Shown piece after piece: positions 9,659-21,440 of a stretch of 25,559 nucleotides of DNA (position 1 is the first letter of the stretch; each line of letters starts with the position of its first letter). The DNA lies in the NCBI RefSeq assembly GCF_000485595.1, contig NW_014577132.1, positions 303,249-328,807 on the forward strand. Reading direction: 5' to 3'. The notes under the pieces are model-generated. The model made no database searches. It had not been told where the DNA came from and worked only from the letters and a program-made list of their open reading frames with translations. This DNA is from Priapulus caudatus (lineage: Eukaryota; Priapulida; Priapulimorpha; Priapulimorphida; Priapulidae). The position numbers and the translations under genes were made by a program.

Positions 9659-9701
9659 TTTCAGGCGTGCAGTACGACCTAAATAATAGTACGTAATATA
9701 T
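9658..9701. repeat. Third, truncated copy of the same repeat
   Basis: TTTCAGGCGTGCAGTACGACC followed by AGTACGTAATATA matches an internal part of the unit (near 8817-8858 and 9373-9415). It joins directly to the end of copy 2, so the array contains internally deleted units. Confidence 0.55.
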
Positions 9702-10075
9702 TCGATATGTACATATAATATATATATATACGAATGTACATATCTACCACAGATATCAATAGCTACTGGAGAGCTAGCGAGCGCGCGTGTACTAGCTTTA
9801 CATATTACAAGTCTACTTTAATTCCATGTGCATGCTTGTAGGATCGGATATGGAGTGACAAGATTCTGGAACTCGAGACTATAGCTAATACTTTCAATAT
9901 CCCCTACCTAGGGCACCTAGCAGTCGTATACGGTCGCGGTTCCTGTATTCAGTTTAGGCTATCAATCGGGAGTCAATTTTTATACTTTCTAATTTTTTCA
10001 TTTAGCGGAGACAAGCACAAAATAATAATTATTATTATAGAAGGGGCTTATAATTATGCAGAAGCACATGTTAAA

Positions 10076-10160
10076 AAACCTAGGGGGACATTTGATATTG
10101 TGTCACCCCCCTTTTCGAAAAGTGGGGGGACGTGTCCCCCGTGTCCCCATGGTATTTGCG
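10076..10160. mobile_element. G/C-run transposon end fragment
   Basis: Alternating G and C runs (CCTAGGGGGACA, GTCACCCCCC, AGTGGGGGGACGTGTCCCCC) resemble ends of DNA elements common in invertebrate genomes and could form strong local hairpins. The family and limits cannot be set from this fragment. Confidence 0.3.
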
Positions 10161-10234
10161 CCCATGCTCACCATTATTCGATTATTTATGTATTGCGCTA
10201 CGATTTTGTTGTGGTAGTATATTCTGGATGTAGG

Positions 10235-10295
10235 CCCTATAACACTGATCTCTATAATATAATCAGATTATATTATAGAGATCAGTGCCCTATAG
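10235..10295. mobile_element. 45-bp perfect palindrome, micro-MITE copy B
   Basis: The core at 10243-10287 is a perfect palindrome with 22-bp arms and one central base, beginning CACTGATCTCTATAATATAA like copy A. It is flanked by CCCTATAA (10235-10242) and CCCTATAG (10288-10295), an 8-bp target duplication with one mismatch. It appears to be copy A reduced to its arms. Confidence 0.8.
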
Positions 10296-11435
10296 TCATT
10301 CGGGAATTGCCCCCTTGTGAACAATGGCGGTTGTACGGTGAAATATTATGTGTTACAATGAGTTACAAATAAAATGAAAGTCGCCGGCGGTTGAAATCAC
10401 TCCAAGTGTGATCCGCCTTTTTACATTTGTCGTGGCAGCTGTGCATTTTCACGTAACACGGCTGCCGAAGACAAATAGGATCAGGGGATTAGGAACAATA
10501 TTATGGCATTTGCGTCATTAGCAACTGGTTTGAGGCAGGATTTGTGTAGATGTTTCGATGACGGCTGCAAGCATATAGTTGACGATAGGAGTCTATAGAA
10601 CTGCAATTCTGGCACGGCAGATAATACATGTATTATTAGCGCTTGAGCATATCTTACTACGTAGATTATAGATAGTAGTATGGTGTTTGAAGAAACCAAC
10701 ATTTCTTCGATAGGCGTCACATCCGATTATGAGTCCTAGCGTTTCGCTAAAACTCGCCGAAACGTCAACGAACGTCTTTCACGACCGGTCTATGCAGCAA
10801 ATAAACGGCCAATTTACTATGCTTGAACCATTGGAACTTTTTCAATAACCCCATTTCCTTCCACTTCGCGTCGCGCTTGGTATCATAAAATTGACCCACT
10901 AGTAATGTCTTAACGTGCACGCGAAAGTCAGTGCAACACAGGGAACCCCGCCCCAATCTATCTGCCCGGGGTTTCTCAACCGTTTTACGCTCAAACGAAG
11001 GTGAGCAGACACATAACATCTCTCCTACTTCGTCATTTAAAGCATTCCAACGAATGTGCTCTATAAATTGTAACCCGCCTCATACTCATGATACCGTAAA
11101 TACGCTCAATCTGATATTTATATGACCGCATGGTGGGTGCACATTGTGCGTGTGAATTGCTGTGAACCGGGTGCACCGTCACGTAATGTGAAGTCCCGCA
11201 CTGCACGCTGCTGCCACCTGTGGGAGAGGAATTATTGATTTTCTGCTGGCTCAACATTGGAGCCGCCACCATTCGCTTATATATCGCTTATATATACGCT
11301 TTCATAATACAAAGACAAGTTTAATCTACAGGTAGGCGCATCCGATTAACCTTGCCTAAACTAAGATACCTAAACTAAGATACGTAGAACATACGGTGCA
11401 CTCACCCAACCTATACCTACACCTGAAAAGAAACA
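10296..11435. other. Intergenic, no gene supported
   Basis: Mixed-composition DNA with short open frames on both strands and no recognisable protein. A short tandem repeat, CCTAAACTAAGATA twice, lies near 11355-11382. A CAGGTGGCAGCA motif lies on the minus strand near 11209-11222. Confidence 0.5.
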
Positions 11436-11472
11436 GCGAAAGAGAGAGATCATAGAAAAAGAAAGAGCGAGA

Positions 11473-11567
11473 GGGACGGACGGACCGGCGGGCGGGCGGA
11501 CGGACGGACGGACGGACGGACGGACGGACAGACAGACAGATAGATAGATAGATAGATAGATAGATAG
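11473..11567. repeat. Compound microsatellite (GACG)n-(GACA)n-(GATA)n
   Basis: Three tetranucleotide tracts follow one another with one-base changes of unit: GGAC/GACG to about 11530, then GACA to about 11540, then GATA to 11567. The order suggests stepwise mutation of one array. Confidence 0.9.
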
Positions 11568-13080
11568 TTAAATAGGACCATTTATTGCCAGACTACGCCA
11601 CCATGCCAGTGCACCATGCTAAGGCGAGCACAAATCCTCATGGTTTATCTTGCCTTGCAAAGCAATTAATGTTGGTGTGAAAGTCTATGAAGGCTATTCT
11701 ACCAGCCGATGATAATCTGACATTTTTTAACCTTCGTAAACCGTGTGCGCGCGACACTCCAGAACAAGTAAAAGTACTCACAGCACTGACAGCAGAACGT
11801 TTTTGAATGTGTTTCTAGTGGGAAGCATGCACGTGTGACATATCGAGAAAACCTTTTTATACAATAAGTAATTTCCAGCCATTCTTATTCTTTCGTGTTC
11901 TTGTGCGATCGGTGGAGTAGGAAGGCTACAGAGTAGAAACCACCTAACTTTCCTGTTTTATGATTGTATACGACGTCGCTCTGGTTTGGGATCAGCAACT
12001 TTAGCGAAGCTAGTAGGTGGAACTTAGTTATCAAACCCCACATCATATGAATTGCCATCACCAGGTGGCAGCACCGATCAGTGTAAATTCAATGTTCGCG
12101 GGACCGAGCCAGCTGCTGAGCTGTTCTGAGCCAACAGCTCCAATAACAACAGTATAATATGAGCGCAGTGCCGTAGCCTCAGTAAATACGAGTGGGTGGT
12201 ATAGCTTACGTTTGCTAACAAGTAAATGAAGAGAGATTGTATGTAGGATAACATTATGCTAAAGGAATAATTTTGTCCTATAATTTATTATAATAATTTG
12301 TAGGCATTTTTATTTATGAGACGTATTTTGTTATTTTTCTCTAAACCCTGGAGGTAACATTCTCTGCACGCTCCCACACCCCATGGAGCTGATTATGACA
12401 ATTATGAAACTAGTCGTGAATGTATTCTCTATACCTAAAATTTATGTCAACCAAATAATATTTAGTTTAGCATGCACTGACCATGCGCAACGCAGATCTA
12501 ACCTTGTTCTACATAGAGTATAGGGAAATTAAATGAAACTAAACGGAAGGCATAAGAATATATATTTTCGAAGCAAGCTACTTGTAAGTATGTACTATCT
12601 ATTCATGTACCTTATCAACAAAATATTTTGGACTTTTGCCGATACGGAGCATCTATGAACGCATGCTCAGGATAGGGAACTTCGGGTTCAACATTATGAC
12701 GCTCTCCATAATTAAAAAGTGAAAATGGTATATAAGTGTAAAAGTGAAAACATGACATGTGTATGTGCTCTCTACTTTAAGCGTGTAATTTCACCAAGAT
12801 CACATATTAGTTGGCAGATACTGGGAAAGCACGATTACTGGTTTACTACGATGCTACAATGCATAGAAATTTGGGAGAAATTATCGCCTTGTAATTATTA
12901 TAGTCGGTCATTAAAACTCCGACTACGAGGTTTGTACTGCTATAAGTATTTTATCAGAATTGTGGCAGAAAACTGTGACAAATCAATCTCTCTCAAATAT
13001 CTCTTAAAATGCGCATCATTGAATGTTTCGAAACAAAGGACCATGCACTCACCTGATGTGACGGTTTGGGGTACAATAAC
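11568..13080. other. Intergenic, no gene supported
   Basis: A long open frame at 12719-13219 (plus strand) consists of non-repetitive sequence running into the CACG microsatellite. It is not recognised, and a chance origin is more likely. TCACCAGGTGGCAG at 12058-12071 matches 13 of 14 positions of the vertebrate CTCF core motif. Confidence 0.45.
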
Positions 13081-13190
13081 CCACACGCACGCACACCCAC
13101 GCACATGCGCGCACGTAAATACGCCCATACACGCACGCACACGCACGCACGCACACGTACGCGCACAGACGTGTACGCGTACGGATGGCC
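13081..13190. repeat. (CACG/CGCA)n microsatellite
   Basis: Interrupted ACGC/ACAC tetranucleotide repeats. The cysteine- or histidine-rich reading frames across it are repeat artefacts. Confidence 0.9.
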
Positions 13191-13769
13191 ACAGCATACA
13201 AAAATACACTAAAACATAATAAAACATACTTTAATAAAATCTGTATATACATGTTACATTGGATACTAATAATTTGGACTCCATAATATTTATCTGACAA
13301 AGGTTCTTGCGCACACGGGTTCCATGATACGAATAATGCATAATTTAAACCAAACAATATTCCAATATATTCCAAAATTGGTTCGCTCATTTAACCAAGG
13401 TGTTTAAACCGTTATAGTGGTATAAAATTCTAATCATTTAACTATTTCGGTAAATCGTGATATTTTCTTGCGTTGTTCTATTTTTGTGTGTACTTCTATA
13501 CCTATATTTCTCGCTCGAGTACCAATGAGGCCCAAAGGGACTATCATGACTTAGTAATTCTTATCCTGCTTTAGTACAAAAGATTTCACGCATAAAGTGT
13601 AATGGTATTGTAAATGGAACTTTAGAGAAAATCTTGTTTTGAGTTTTTAAATTCAGCAATTTTTATGAATATTGCTTATATTGTTTGCGCGTTGGTGCAG
13701 AGCGATGGTGACATCGGATTGATCGTGGCGACGATGACGATACCGATAAGGAATTTGATGGTAATGATT

Positions 13770-13989
13770 ATAGTGATGAAAAATACGATGATGATGAGAA
13801 TGGTGATGATGTTGTTGTTGTTGATGATGATGATGATGATTATGATAGCGATGATGATGATGATGATAATGATGATGATGTTGATGATGATTATGATAGT
13901 GATGATGATGGGGAGGATGATTATTATTATTATTATTATTATTATTATTGTTATTACTATTGTTATTATTATTATGGTGATGATGATGT

Positions 13990-14026
<37 letters not shown>

Positions 14027-14032
14027 GATAAC
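13770..14032. repeat. (GAT)n / (ATT)n trinucleotide tract
   Basis: Long GAT/GAC trinucleotide runs interrupted near 13921-13970 by ATT repeats. Open frames of poly-Met or poly-Ile arise from the repeat and are not genes. Confidence 0.9.
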
Positions 14033-14199
14033 TACGGCGATGATATATACAGTATATATAATGATGATCATGACGCTGCCGAATATGATTGCAATGTCAT
14101 AATAAATCATTTTCCAAATCATCGCTAAGTACCTCACCGTTCAGCCTTTTTTATATTGAGCTCGGCATTGTTTTTCAAATTCGATCGCCCTTATATACG

Positions 14200-14620
14200 C
14201 TTAACAAAGCGCGGTTAACAACTGTGACGGGCTGAACGACGGTCGCGCATAAATTCCCGTCCGCCATTTTCCGGACCCGTGAACGCATGGCTCGCCACCG
14301 CATTCTTTCCGTCGGCCTGGCAATACCGTGTGACGCGCGCGCTCGCGAGTGACTCGTGTCTGACCATAGCGTAATGACATCTTAAAAGCTCCGGCATTCA
14401 GACGAGGAAAGCGTTTTGCGCGTGGTTTTTGTGTATTGCGTCGACGCTCGGCCGTCGGCTCGTGGCTCGTGCGCGACTCAGCCGTGACTCGTCTGCGTGG
14501 GGCGCGATCACTCACGAGCGGCAGTCAACCGACGAGGCGGCCTGCATTAGCCAGCGCTGCGTTCGAATTTTCCCGGCCATTATTATAATTGCCCGTATTC
14601 ATATCCTGCGTGCATGATTT
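14200..14620. other. CpG-rich patch
   Basis: GC- and CpG-rich DNA between AT-rich repeats, without a recognised gene. A minus-strand open frame of 104 codons (14201-14515) is arginine-rich, as expected from CpG-rich sequence read in any frame. The patch could be a promoter or exon region of an unseen gene, but nothing specific supports this. Confidence 0.4.
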
Positions 14621-14683
14621 TTAACTTAACGAAGGAAGTTCTGATTACCAGTGTTAATTATCGTGGCAATTATAGAGTCGGAG

Positions 14684-14735
14684 CGTGCACGCGCGCGTGC
14701 ATGCGTGCGTGCGCGTGCGTGCGTGCACGCGTGGT
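14684..14735. repeat. (GCGT)n microsatellite
   Basis: GTGC/GCGT repeats including CGCGCGTGCA palindromic stretches. No other signal is seen. Confidence 0.85.
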
Positions 14736-15149
14736 GTAGCGCACGGATTACATGCTGGTTGTTTTGGGGAGCGGACTTTGTGCATTGGTACATATAACCA
14801 AGAGAGTATAAAGAAGGACCTTCTTTATGCGCTCTTGATATAACCTGCCTGTTCGCCTTAGACAGATTAGGTTCAGATGGCGTACATTGCAGTCGCACAT
14901 AAACATCATACTAAACGATTATGTGACATAAATCAACACAAGGTGAGAATTACGCACAAGCATTGACTCCTAATAGCAATGTATAGGACGTAAAATATTA
15001 CAGTGATCGCGCCCGCAGATGTTTAGATGCATAACTTCTAACCACGAATAATCACTTTGTTAAGTGGACCTGTTTCGATAAAAATCTGGTAGATCGGCTG
15101 CATGCGCGCATTTCTCTCGATGTGTACAATTTACAGATGAGCTCATTAA

Positions 15150-15690
15150 CGCGCGCGTGCACGCACACGCGCGCGCGCACGCACGCATGCCGCTAGCCTG
15201 CGGTGTCTGCATGGGAAGGCCAGCCATGCATGCGCACGCACCGCCAGCGCTCGCACCTTTAATCGGCTTCCCTTTGAGTTTCCTCGTCAGCGCCGCAGCT
15301 TTCAGCGAAAACATAAACCTTATAGCTCTCGCTAAGCAGAGCTCAGCGCGCCTACGTCGGTCGTCGTCGCGCGCTGCCCGTCAAGTTGCAATTCGCCTTC
15401 ACAAACATAACGATGACGCAACTATTGCCGTATTACGGTCGCGCCGCGCGCAATTGTGTAAGCGAGCTTTTGTAAAGTCTGTTCCCGCACGATTTGTCTC
15501 TGGGTCAGCACAACAGCTCGTCGCTACACTGACCCGCTTACCCATAGTCGTTAACCCACTCGCCACGGATTCGTGAGCGACGCGATGAGCGTAGGGATGA
15601 CCAGAGCTGACCAGTCGGACATGCCCAGACCACCGCCGACGGCGTACACCTGTGTGCGTGTGTGTGAGATAGAGAGAGAGAGAGAGCGCG
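15150..15690. other. CpG-rich patch with (CGCA)n and (GA)n edges
   Basis: A CGCA microsatellite (15150-15188) leads into CpG-rich DNA and ends at a short (GA)n run (15668-15686). The open frame at 15157-15576 has a composition driven by the repeat and by CpG; no domain is recognisable. Confidence 0.45.
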
Positions 15691-16029
15691 CACCTCTTCT
15701 GTTAATTCCTATAGTTACCTGACCTAGTTTCCACGCAGCCTACATGACGATGCTGCGTGCGCCTCCCGCCGCCCCTCATCGCCTCCTCCAGGCGCCCCCG
15801 CGGCGAAACAATCAGTAATTAACGACTGAAGTATTGTGCGCATCGCGTCTCCATCGCTGTCCAATGAAAACAGTTTAATAGTCGGGAGCTCGCGTATAGG
15901 ATGCTGACGCAAGGCTCAGTAACGTGGATGAATGGCGAGGTAGGCTCGCAGCGAAAGTGAGCGCGTTCCCAGCCGCGCAGTGGGAGGGTGGCTCTTGCAG
16001 AGTGTCTGTAAGCCGATAGACCTGGGAGA

Positions 16030-16212
16030 GAGTTGTGTGTGAGTGAGAGGGAGAGAGAGAGGGGGAGGGGCGAGAGAGAGGGGGGAGGGGAGAGAGAGAG
16101 AGATATGGTCGCATTAAATACGGAGCAAGGGTTGCAAAAGCGAAGACTATAGAGAGTAGAGATATATATTCAATGATGAAAGAAATAAAGAGAGAGGGGG
16201 GAGGGGAGAGAG

Positions 16213-16244
<32 letters not shown>

Positions 16245-16360
16245 TTACAAGAGAGATGATTGAAGAGTGTTGCTAGAGAGCAAGAGTTTCAAACGAGATG
16301 GAGAGAAAGAATGGGAGCTCTAAAACAGAAAAAGCAATGGAGAGAGAGAAAGAGAGAGAG

Positions 16361-16432
<72 letters not shown>
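16030..16432. repeat. (GA)n-rich microsatellite block
   Basis: GA/GGGA-rich DNA in three clusters (16030-16102, 16190-16245 and 16338-16432). The last holds an uninterrupted GA run that covers at least 16381-16432. Such tracts bind GAGA-type factors in insects, but repeat expansion alone explains them. Confidence 0.9.
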
Positions 16433-16437
<5 letters not shown>

Positions 16438-16739
16438 AAAGAGATTGGGAGAGAGAAATATAGAGGAAAGACGAACGTTGCAAAACAGAAAGGATGAGTA
16501 TGTTTCACGAGACAGTGAGCTGTGAGAGATTGGGGGAGAAGCGAGTGCGAATTAGCGCCGGTACATGTGCGTATGCGTGTAGCTATGTGAGAGCGGGAAC
16601 GAACGGGAAATAACGAGCAGCGCGACAGTGAGGAGTGGGGAAAAGGAACAGGAAACGAGGAGGTACGTAGTATGGCGGATGGAAATAGAATATATTTCGG
16701 TAGCTTGCTTAAAGCTACATCCGACACGGAAACGCGCCA

Positions 16740-17715
16740 AGTTACCAGGAGACGCTAGCTAAGCACTCTGATATAAAGTCAGTGGTAGAATGTTGCGCCG
16801 TGTTGCGTCATAGTGGGCTCACGAATATTATAGTGTACTCGCGCGTATTCTTATTTCGGTGTGCAGGCGATACAATTTGCTATGCGAAAAACAAAGTGAT
16901 TGAATAATTTTTAGCTCAATTTCTGACTTCTGTTATGCTTCGTTCTGTACTCAACCCGCTTCGTCGACAATTGTTACTCGACCGTGATTTCCAGCTTCAT
17001 ATCAGCAATTATGTTATTAGGATTACATATTTATTAATAATTCAGTATTAGGTATAATCCCATCTGCATAGTTTCTATTATGATCATTCTCTCCCACTGC
17101 GTCAGGTGGCAAAATTATTTAAACCCGATGAGGATCGAGCCGATATGAGGTAAGTATAGGCGCTCAGCTCGCTAAACAGGTATTTATTTATTTGGTGCAG
17201 AGCTAGGCGGCCAGTGCTTGTATAGGGCCGTGTTTATCGCACTCTGGCGAGAGCGTAAACTGTGCAATGCCGTATACACGCACCGTGATACCGTCGCTAT
17301 TCGTGCGAGCAGGGAACATTGTCCGCACTACACAGCGACCGCCTGCTCTTCGCTCGGGTACCACAATAGCCGCCATTGTCCGCGTGGTGCAGCACTTGTC
17401 GCACCGGGCCCGGTGCTGCGAGCGTGCGCGCACTGCCAGCGCTCAGAGGTGCGACTTTTATCGCGTTCACCTTGAAAGTCGTGATCCGCACGTTTCGCGG
17501 AAATACGTGTTAGGTTGTTGTTGATGATGGCGGAGTGGCAGGGTGGAGTGCGTTATGGGGTGATGAGACGTGGTTGGTGAGACGTGGGGATGGGGAGGAG
17601 TGGCTCAATCTATACAGGTATTCAGGTTGGGAACTATTGCGTCTATAGAGTCGCACCACGGGAGACGGAGACGGAGGCGTGGAAACCCACGACAGTGTAG
17701 AGTACACCATGATTT
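16740..17715. other. Intergenic with a CpG-rich patch at about 17200-17500
   Basis: No gene is supported. The patch around 17200-17500 is rich in CpG and has overlapping open frames on both strands with no recognisable protein. Confidence 0.4.
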
Positions 17716-17857
17716 AGAATCAGGAAATAACACCATGTATATATATATAACGTGCATCTGCGTGTGGCGCGGATGCGTGCGTGTGTTGCGTGGCCAAGCG
17801 TGCGTTGTATGTTGTGAAGCATTACACCGCAAACGGCTGGACGATGTTGAATATATA

Positions 17858-17915
17858 AAAATACTATAATATACTATATATATAGTATTAATATATATAT
17901 AGTATATAATAGTTA
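17858..17915. repeat. AT palindrome cluster
   Basis: ACTATATATATAGT and similar TATA runs make overlapping self-complementary segments. Probably a TA microsatellite with point changes. Confidence 0.6.
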
Positions 17916-18257
17916 GCAATGATGACGAAAACGAGATAAAATGGGCCAATTTTAAACGAACACACGGGAAAAGCGTGAGCACGCCTCCCGCTTTGACACG
18001 GACATTATCAGCGAGCGCCTATCACTGCGGCGATGTCTAATCAGCAGCCGCCAGTTTTTTATTTTCCATACTATCGTTATTGCAATGGCCCGGTAAACAA
18101 AGTCAGGCGATAGCATTGAGCAGGGGAAACCCCCCAGAGACGCTGTCATTGATGTTTTCCTTCAGATAAGGCTGCTCGCGTCGTCTCGTTGAAATAGCTA
18201 ATACGAAACCCATTTTACTCGTGTTTCGTCATCTGCGTCTGTAGATACCGCTAGTGG

Positions 18258-18306
18258 GAAGAAGAAGAAGAAGAAAAAGAAAAAGAAGAAAGAAGAAGAA
18301 GAAGAT
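18258..18306. repeat. (GAA)n tract
   Basis: AGA/GAA trinucleotide purine tract with a few A-rich interruptions. Confidence 0.85.
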
Positions 18307-18444
18307 TAATGTGAGACGAGAGAGAAAATCGATAATAATAATATAAATATAATTTTCGTGTGCCCACTGGGGGTAGTGAAGAGATTCACAGTTTTCGTGG
18401 CGGGTGCCGCCGCGTGTAGGCTCTCTTCTTGACACACTCTTCTT

Positions 18445-18479
18445 GATAATAATAATGATCATGATGCTGTTGTTGATGA

Positions 18480-18514
<35 letters not shown>

Positions 18515-18660
18515 AATGATGATATTATTATTATTATTATTATAAAAATAAAATAATAAGAAAAACATTATTTAAAAAAAATATTTAAATATTTAAAAAT
18601 AATAATGTTAATAATAATCAATAATAACAACAGCAAAATTGATTTTATTATTATTTATTT
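18445..18660. repeat. (GAT)n, (ATT)n and A/T-rich block
   Basis: GAT repeats to about 18520, ATT repeats to about 18541, then an A/T-only stretch containing ATATTTAAATATTTAAA. The sequences AACATTATT and AATAATGTT bracket the last part as a small inverted repeat. Confidence 0.8.
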
Positions 18661-18973
18661 ATGCGCCTTGCTTGTCACTAGTTTTCTATTAACGAACACC
18701 TATAGGGTTATTAAAATGCCTTGTTAGGCGCCAAAAGTTCCGCACTGCAATTTGCATCACTATGCTCGACATGGTTGCCAGTTTTCAAAGGTTTGGAGAA
18801 ATATATATCATGACGCTAAGCTTTTATAGTTTAGAAATGGGTAACACATAATCTGTATTAGTCTAATCCATAAATTACGAACTTACAATACAACGATACG
18901 ATACGTTAACGCTCAAACATGCTGCGCCACGAGGTAGAGATTAAAAATGGACTGCGTCAGTTTAAAAGGGCCT

Positions 18974-19172
18974 AGTGTATGCGTGCGTGTGTGCGCGCGT
19001 GTGTGTGCGGTGTGTGTGTGTGTGTGCGCACGTGCGTGTGCGTGTGCATAAGCGTGCACGTGCGTGCGTGCGCGTGTATGTTCGTAACGTCTACGTGACT
19101 AAATGTTGGCGTGTGTGAATTAACGTGTGCGTGCGTGTGAGTTTTTACGTGCGTGCGCGCGCGTGTGCGTGA
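18974..19172. repeat. (GT)n / (GCGT)n microsatellite
   Basis: Interrupted GT and GCGT repeats with potential for left-handed or slipped DNA. It separates AT-rich DNA from the CpG-rich patch that follows. Confidence 0.85.
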
Positions 19173-19319
19173 TGCCTATGACTGTTTATACGCGGCGCTG
19201 AGGCTCCGAGACTTGCGTGGCAGCGGGCGAGGCACGAGCGGACCTCTCCCAGCATCAGAGATGCGGGCCGCGCAACTATATTTGACCCCACTCGCGCTAT
19301 CGGGCGACACGCGCTCTTG

Positions 19320-19405
19320 TGGCAATTAATAATATTTATCCGCGACGTAAGCGGCCCATCGCTAATTAAAGCGCCGCATTGTTTTTCACCTGTGTGACTC
19401 ATTCT
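19320..19405. promoter_or_regulatory. Possible enhancer: clustered homeodomain, SOX, E-box and AP-1-like motifs
   Basis: Within 85 bp of a CpG-rich patch there are GCAATTAATAAT (19322-19333), GCTAATTAAA (19361-19370), CATTGTTT (19377-19384), CACCTG (19387-19392) and TGACTCA (19395-19401). The AT-rich cores stand out against GC-rich flanks. Motifs of this size occur by chance, so only the clustering supports the call. Confidence 0.25.
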
Positions 19406-19409
19406 CACG

Positions 19410-20880
19410 CTTGCCGCGCCGCCGCCGTCGCCCGCCGCTCTCCGTGCGAATCACGCGTGGGGGAGAACGCAGCCGCGACATGGTCGCACGGAGACTCTTG
19501 AAGGCGCGACGGGCGAGCATGGCGCCGCGCCGGGTTTTGAGAGCACCCGCATCATGGCGGCGGAACGCGGTCACGTGGCATTAGTAACGGTGGTGACCAG
19601 GATGGGCGTTGGTGTGACGTAACAAGAGGTGAATCGATGCGGAAGATTTCTCCCGTGAGACGGAGTAACCTGCATTAGAGCGGCCCCGACCTCTGCTTAG
19701 ATTCCTGACTGGCTCCAGGCGTCAACAAATGAGATATACTGCTTATCTTGATCAGAGACGTACAAGTCTTGTCATAGAGCACCGAGATTTTACTTCATCG
19801 GTAAAACCGTTGTTTTTTTGCATCTGTTCGTGATTTATATATTGTGTATGGTAAATTAGTACTTTTACAAGCAGTAAGATTACATGCAGTTGCATTGCCT
19901 TCTATCTTATTATATCTAGGTGTAAGGAACGCAAAATCATGAATCTAATATCACGAAACCGAATTTGTTAAAATATAAATAATATAAATTTCGGTATGTG
20001 ATGAAAGATTGTGCGTAACCTATATAATGTATTGGTAAACCCTTTATAGGTTGCGATGTCTAATGGCCTCATAAACTGTACATGCATGTTTTGTACGCCA
20101 GCTAGTTACCAAAGAATTCAGCCTAAATCGATGCCCCGTACTGAGTGAGATCTTACTCGCATAATTGCACGCTCTGTTACTTATTTCACATTATTGGGCA
20201 TTATTAATTAATAATGATTACGTTAATTACTATACCCGCTTATTAACCAGTACTAGTTAGGCATCGTTACGTCGTATAGAGTTCGGCGCTGCGAGAATAC
20301 GAGAGCGAAAAACATACACACGGTACTATGTTGTCAATGAAACGAGTTTAATCACAATCATCGTAGTCCTAACAGTAGTACAAGTATCGCTGTAATACAT
20401 ACGCGCGCTCTCTATATAGCTGTCTCACCGTCCACCACGCGGGTGTGTCTGGTCACACCGCGGCGACAGAGAAAGGCAGCGACACACATACTAAGAAATC
20501 ATTGCTAGCAAATTCTGAGATTTTCTATGTACAATCACGCGCGCTCGTCAAGATGCAAGTCGGATTGATAATCTATAACACAGCAGTCGAATGTCACAGA
20601 CGGGCAACTATAATAATAGATATTTGTATAACTATAACACAGATTTCATGTTTTACGCAGTAATGCGTCAGTAATTTACATACGCAAGCAATGCTAGCCT
20701 CGGAAATTCCATAATATGCGCTACATAGCAAAGCGACCTGCAAAGATAATTACATCTTTTTCAGTAAAAATCACAAATTAACCCACATCGTCTTGTTTTC
20801 GCCTATGCTCGGCCCTGCGCATGCGTGTGACAATGTCAAACTTTACGACGCGCAGGCAGGTACTCACGCAGCAATAAATT
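19410..20880. other. Intergenic, no gene supported
   Basis: CpG-rich DNA to about 19720, then AT-rich DNA. Short open frames only. A small inverted repeat (AACCTATATA and TTATAGGTT) lies near 20018-20052. Confidence 0.5.
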
Positions 20881-21074
20881 ATATACGCTTTTTGACCAGG
20901 AACATTAATTATTCATCACAATTATAATGTATTAAACATTCGCGTGCCTGCTCTAATCGTGCGACGTTTATACCGGCCATTTCACCTGCCGCAGAGCGGT
21001 TATTGTTAGCCGCAATTATTTGCACGAGCCTAAAACAACGCAGAACGGAACAATTAGGTCCGCCCAGGCGCTCA

Positions 21075-21118
21075 TATGTGTGTGCGTGTGTATGTGTGTG
21101 TGTGTGTGTGTGTGGGGG

Positions 21119-21155
<37 letters not shown>

Positions 21156-21440
21156 CGTGTGTGCGTGCGTGCGTGTGTGAGCCTGTGTGCGTGCGTCTTT
21201 GCGCGTGTGTGCGTGCATTCGTGCGTACGCGCGTGTCTGTAGACGCGTGTAAACGTACAGACACGCGCGTGTCGTAGTGTGTGCGTGCGTGCGCACGCAC
21301 GTGTGTATGTGTGCACGCGTGTGCACGCGTGTGCACGTGCGTGCATGCGTGCTTGCGTGTCAGTAGAAGTGGTCTGTGCGCGTGCGCGTGCCTTCGTGTG
21401 CGTGCGCGCGTGTGTTCGTGCGTGCGTGTACGCGTAAGTG
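21075..21440. repeat. (GT)n / (GCGT)n microsatellite, long
   Basis: About 360 bp of GT and GCGT units with a G8 interruption near 21113-21121. The cysteine/valine frames on one strand and threonine/histidine frames on the other are artefacts of the repeat. Confidence 0.95.

Noticed and set aside
12719-13219. A 166-codon plus-strand open frame
   Set aside because: The final third is CACG microsatellite translation and the first part shows no recognisable domain or favourable start context.
13665-14137. Long poly-Met and poly-Ile frames on both strands
   Set aside because: They are translations of the GAT/ATT trinucleotide repeat.
16260-16740. Arg/Glu-rich and Ser/Leu-rich frames
   Set aside because: They follow from the (GA)n tract and show no unique sequence of interest.
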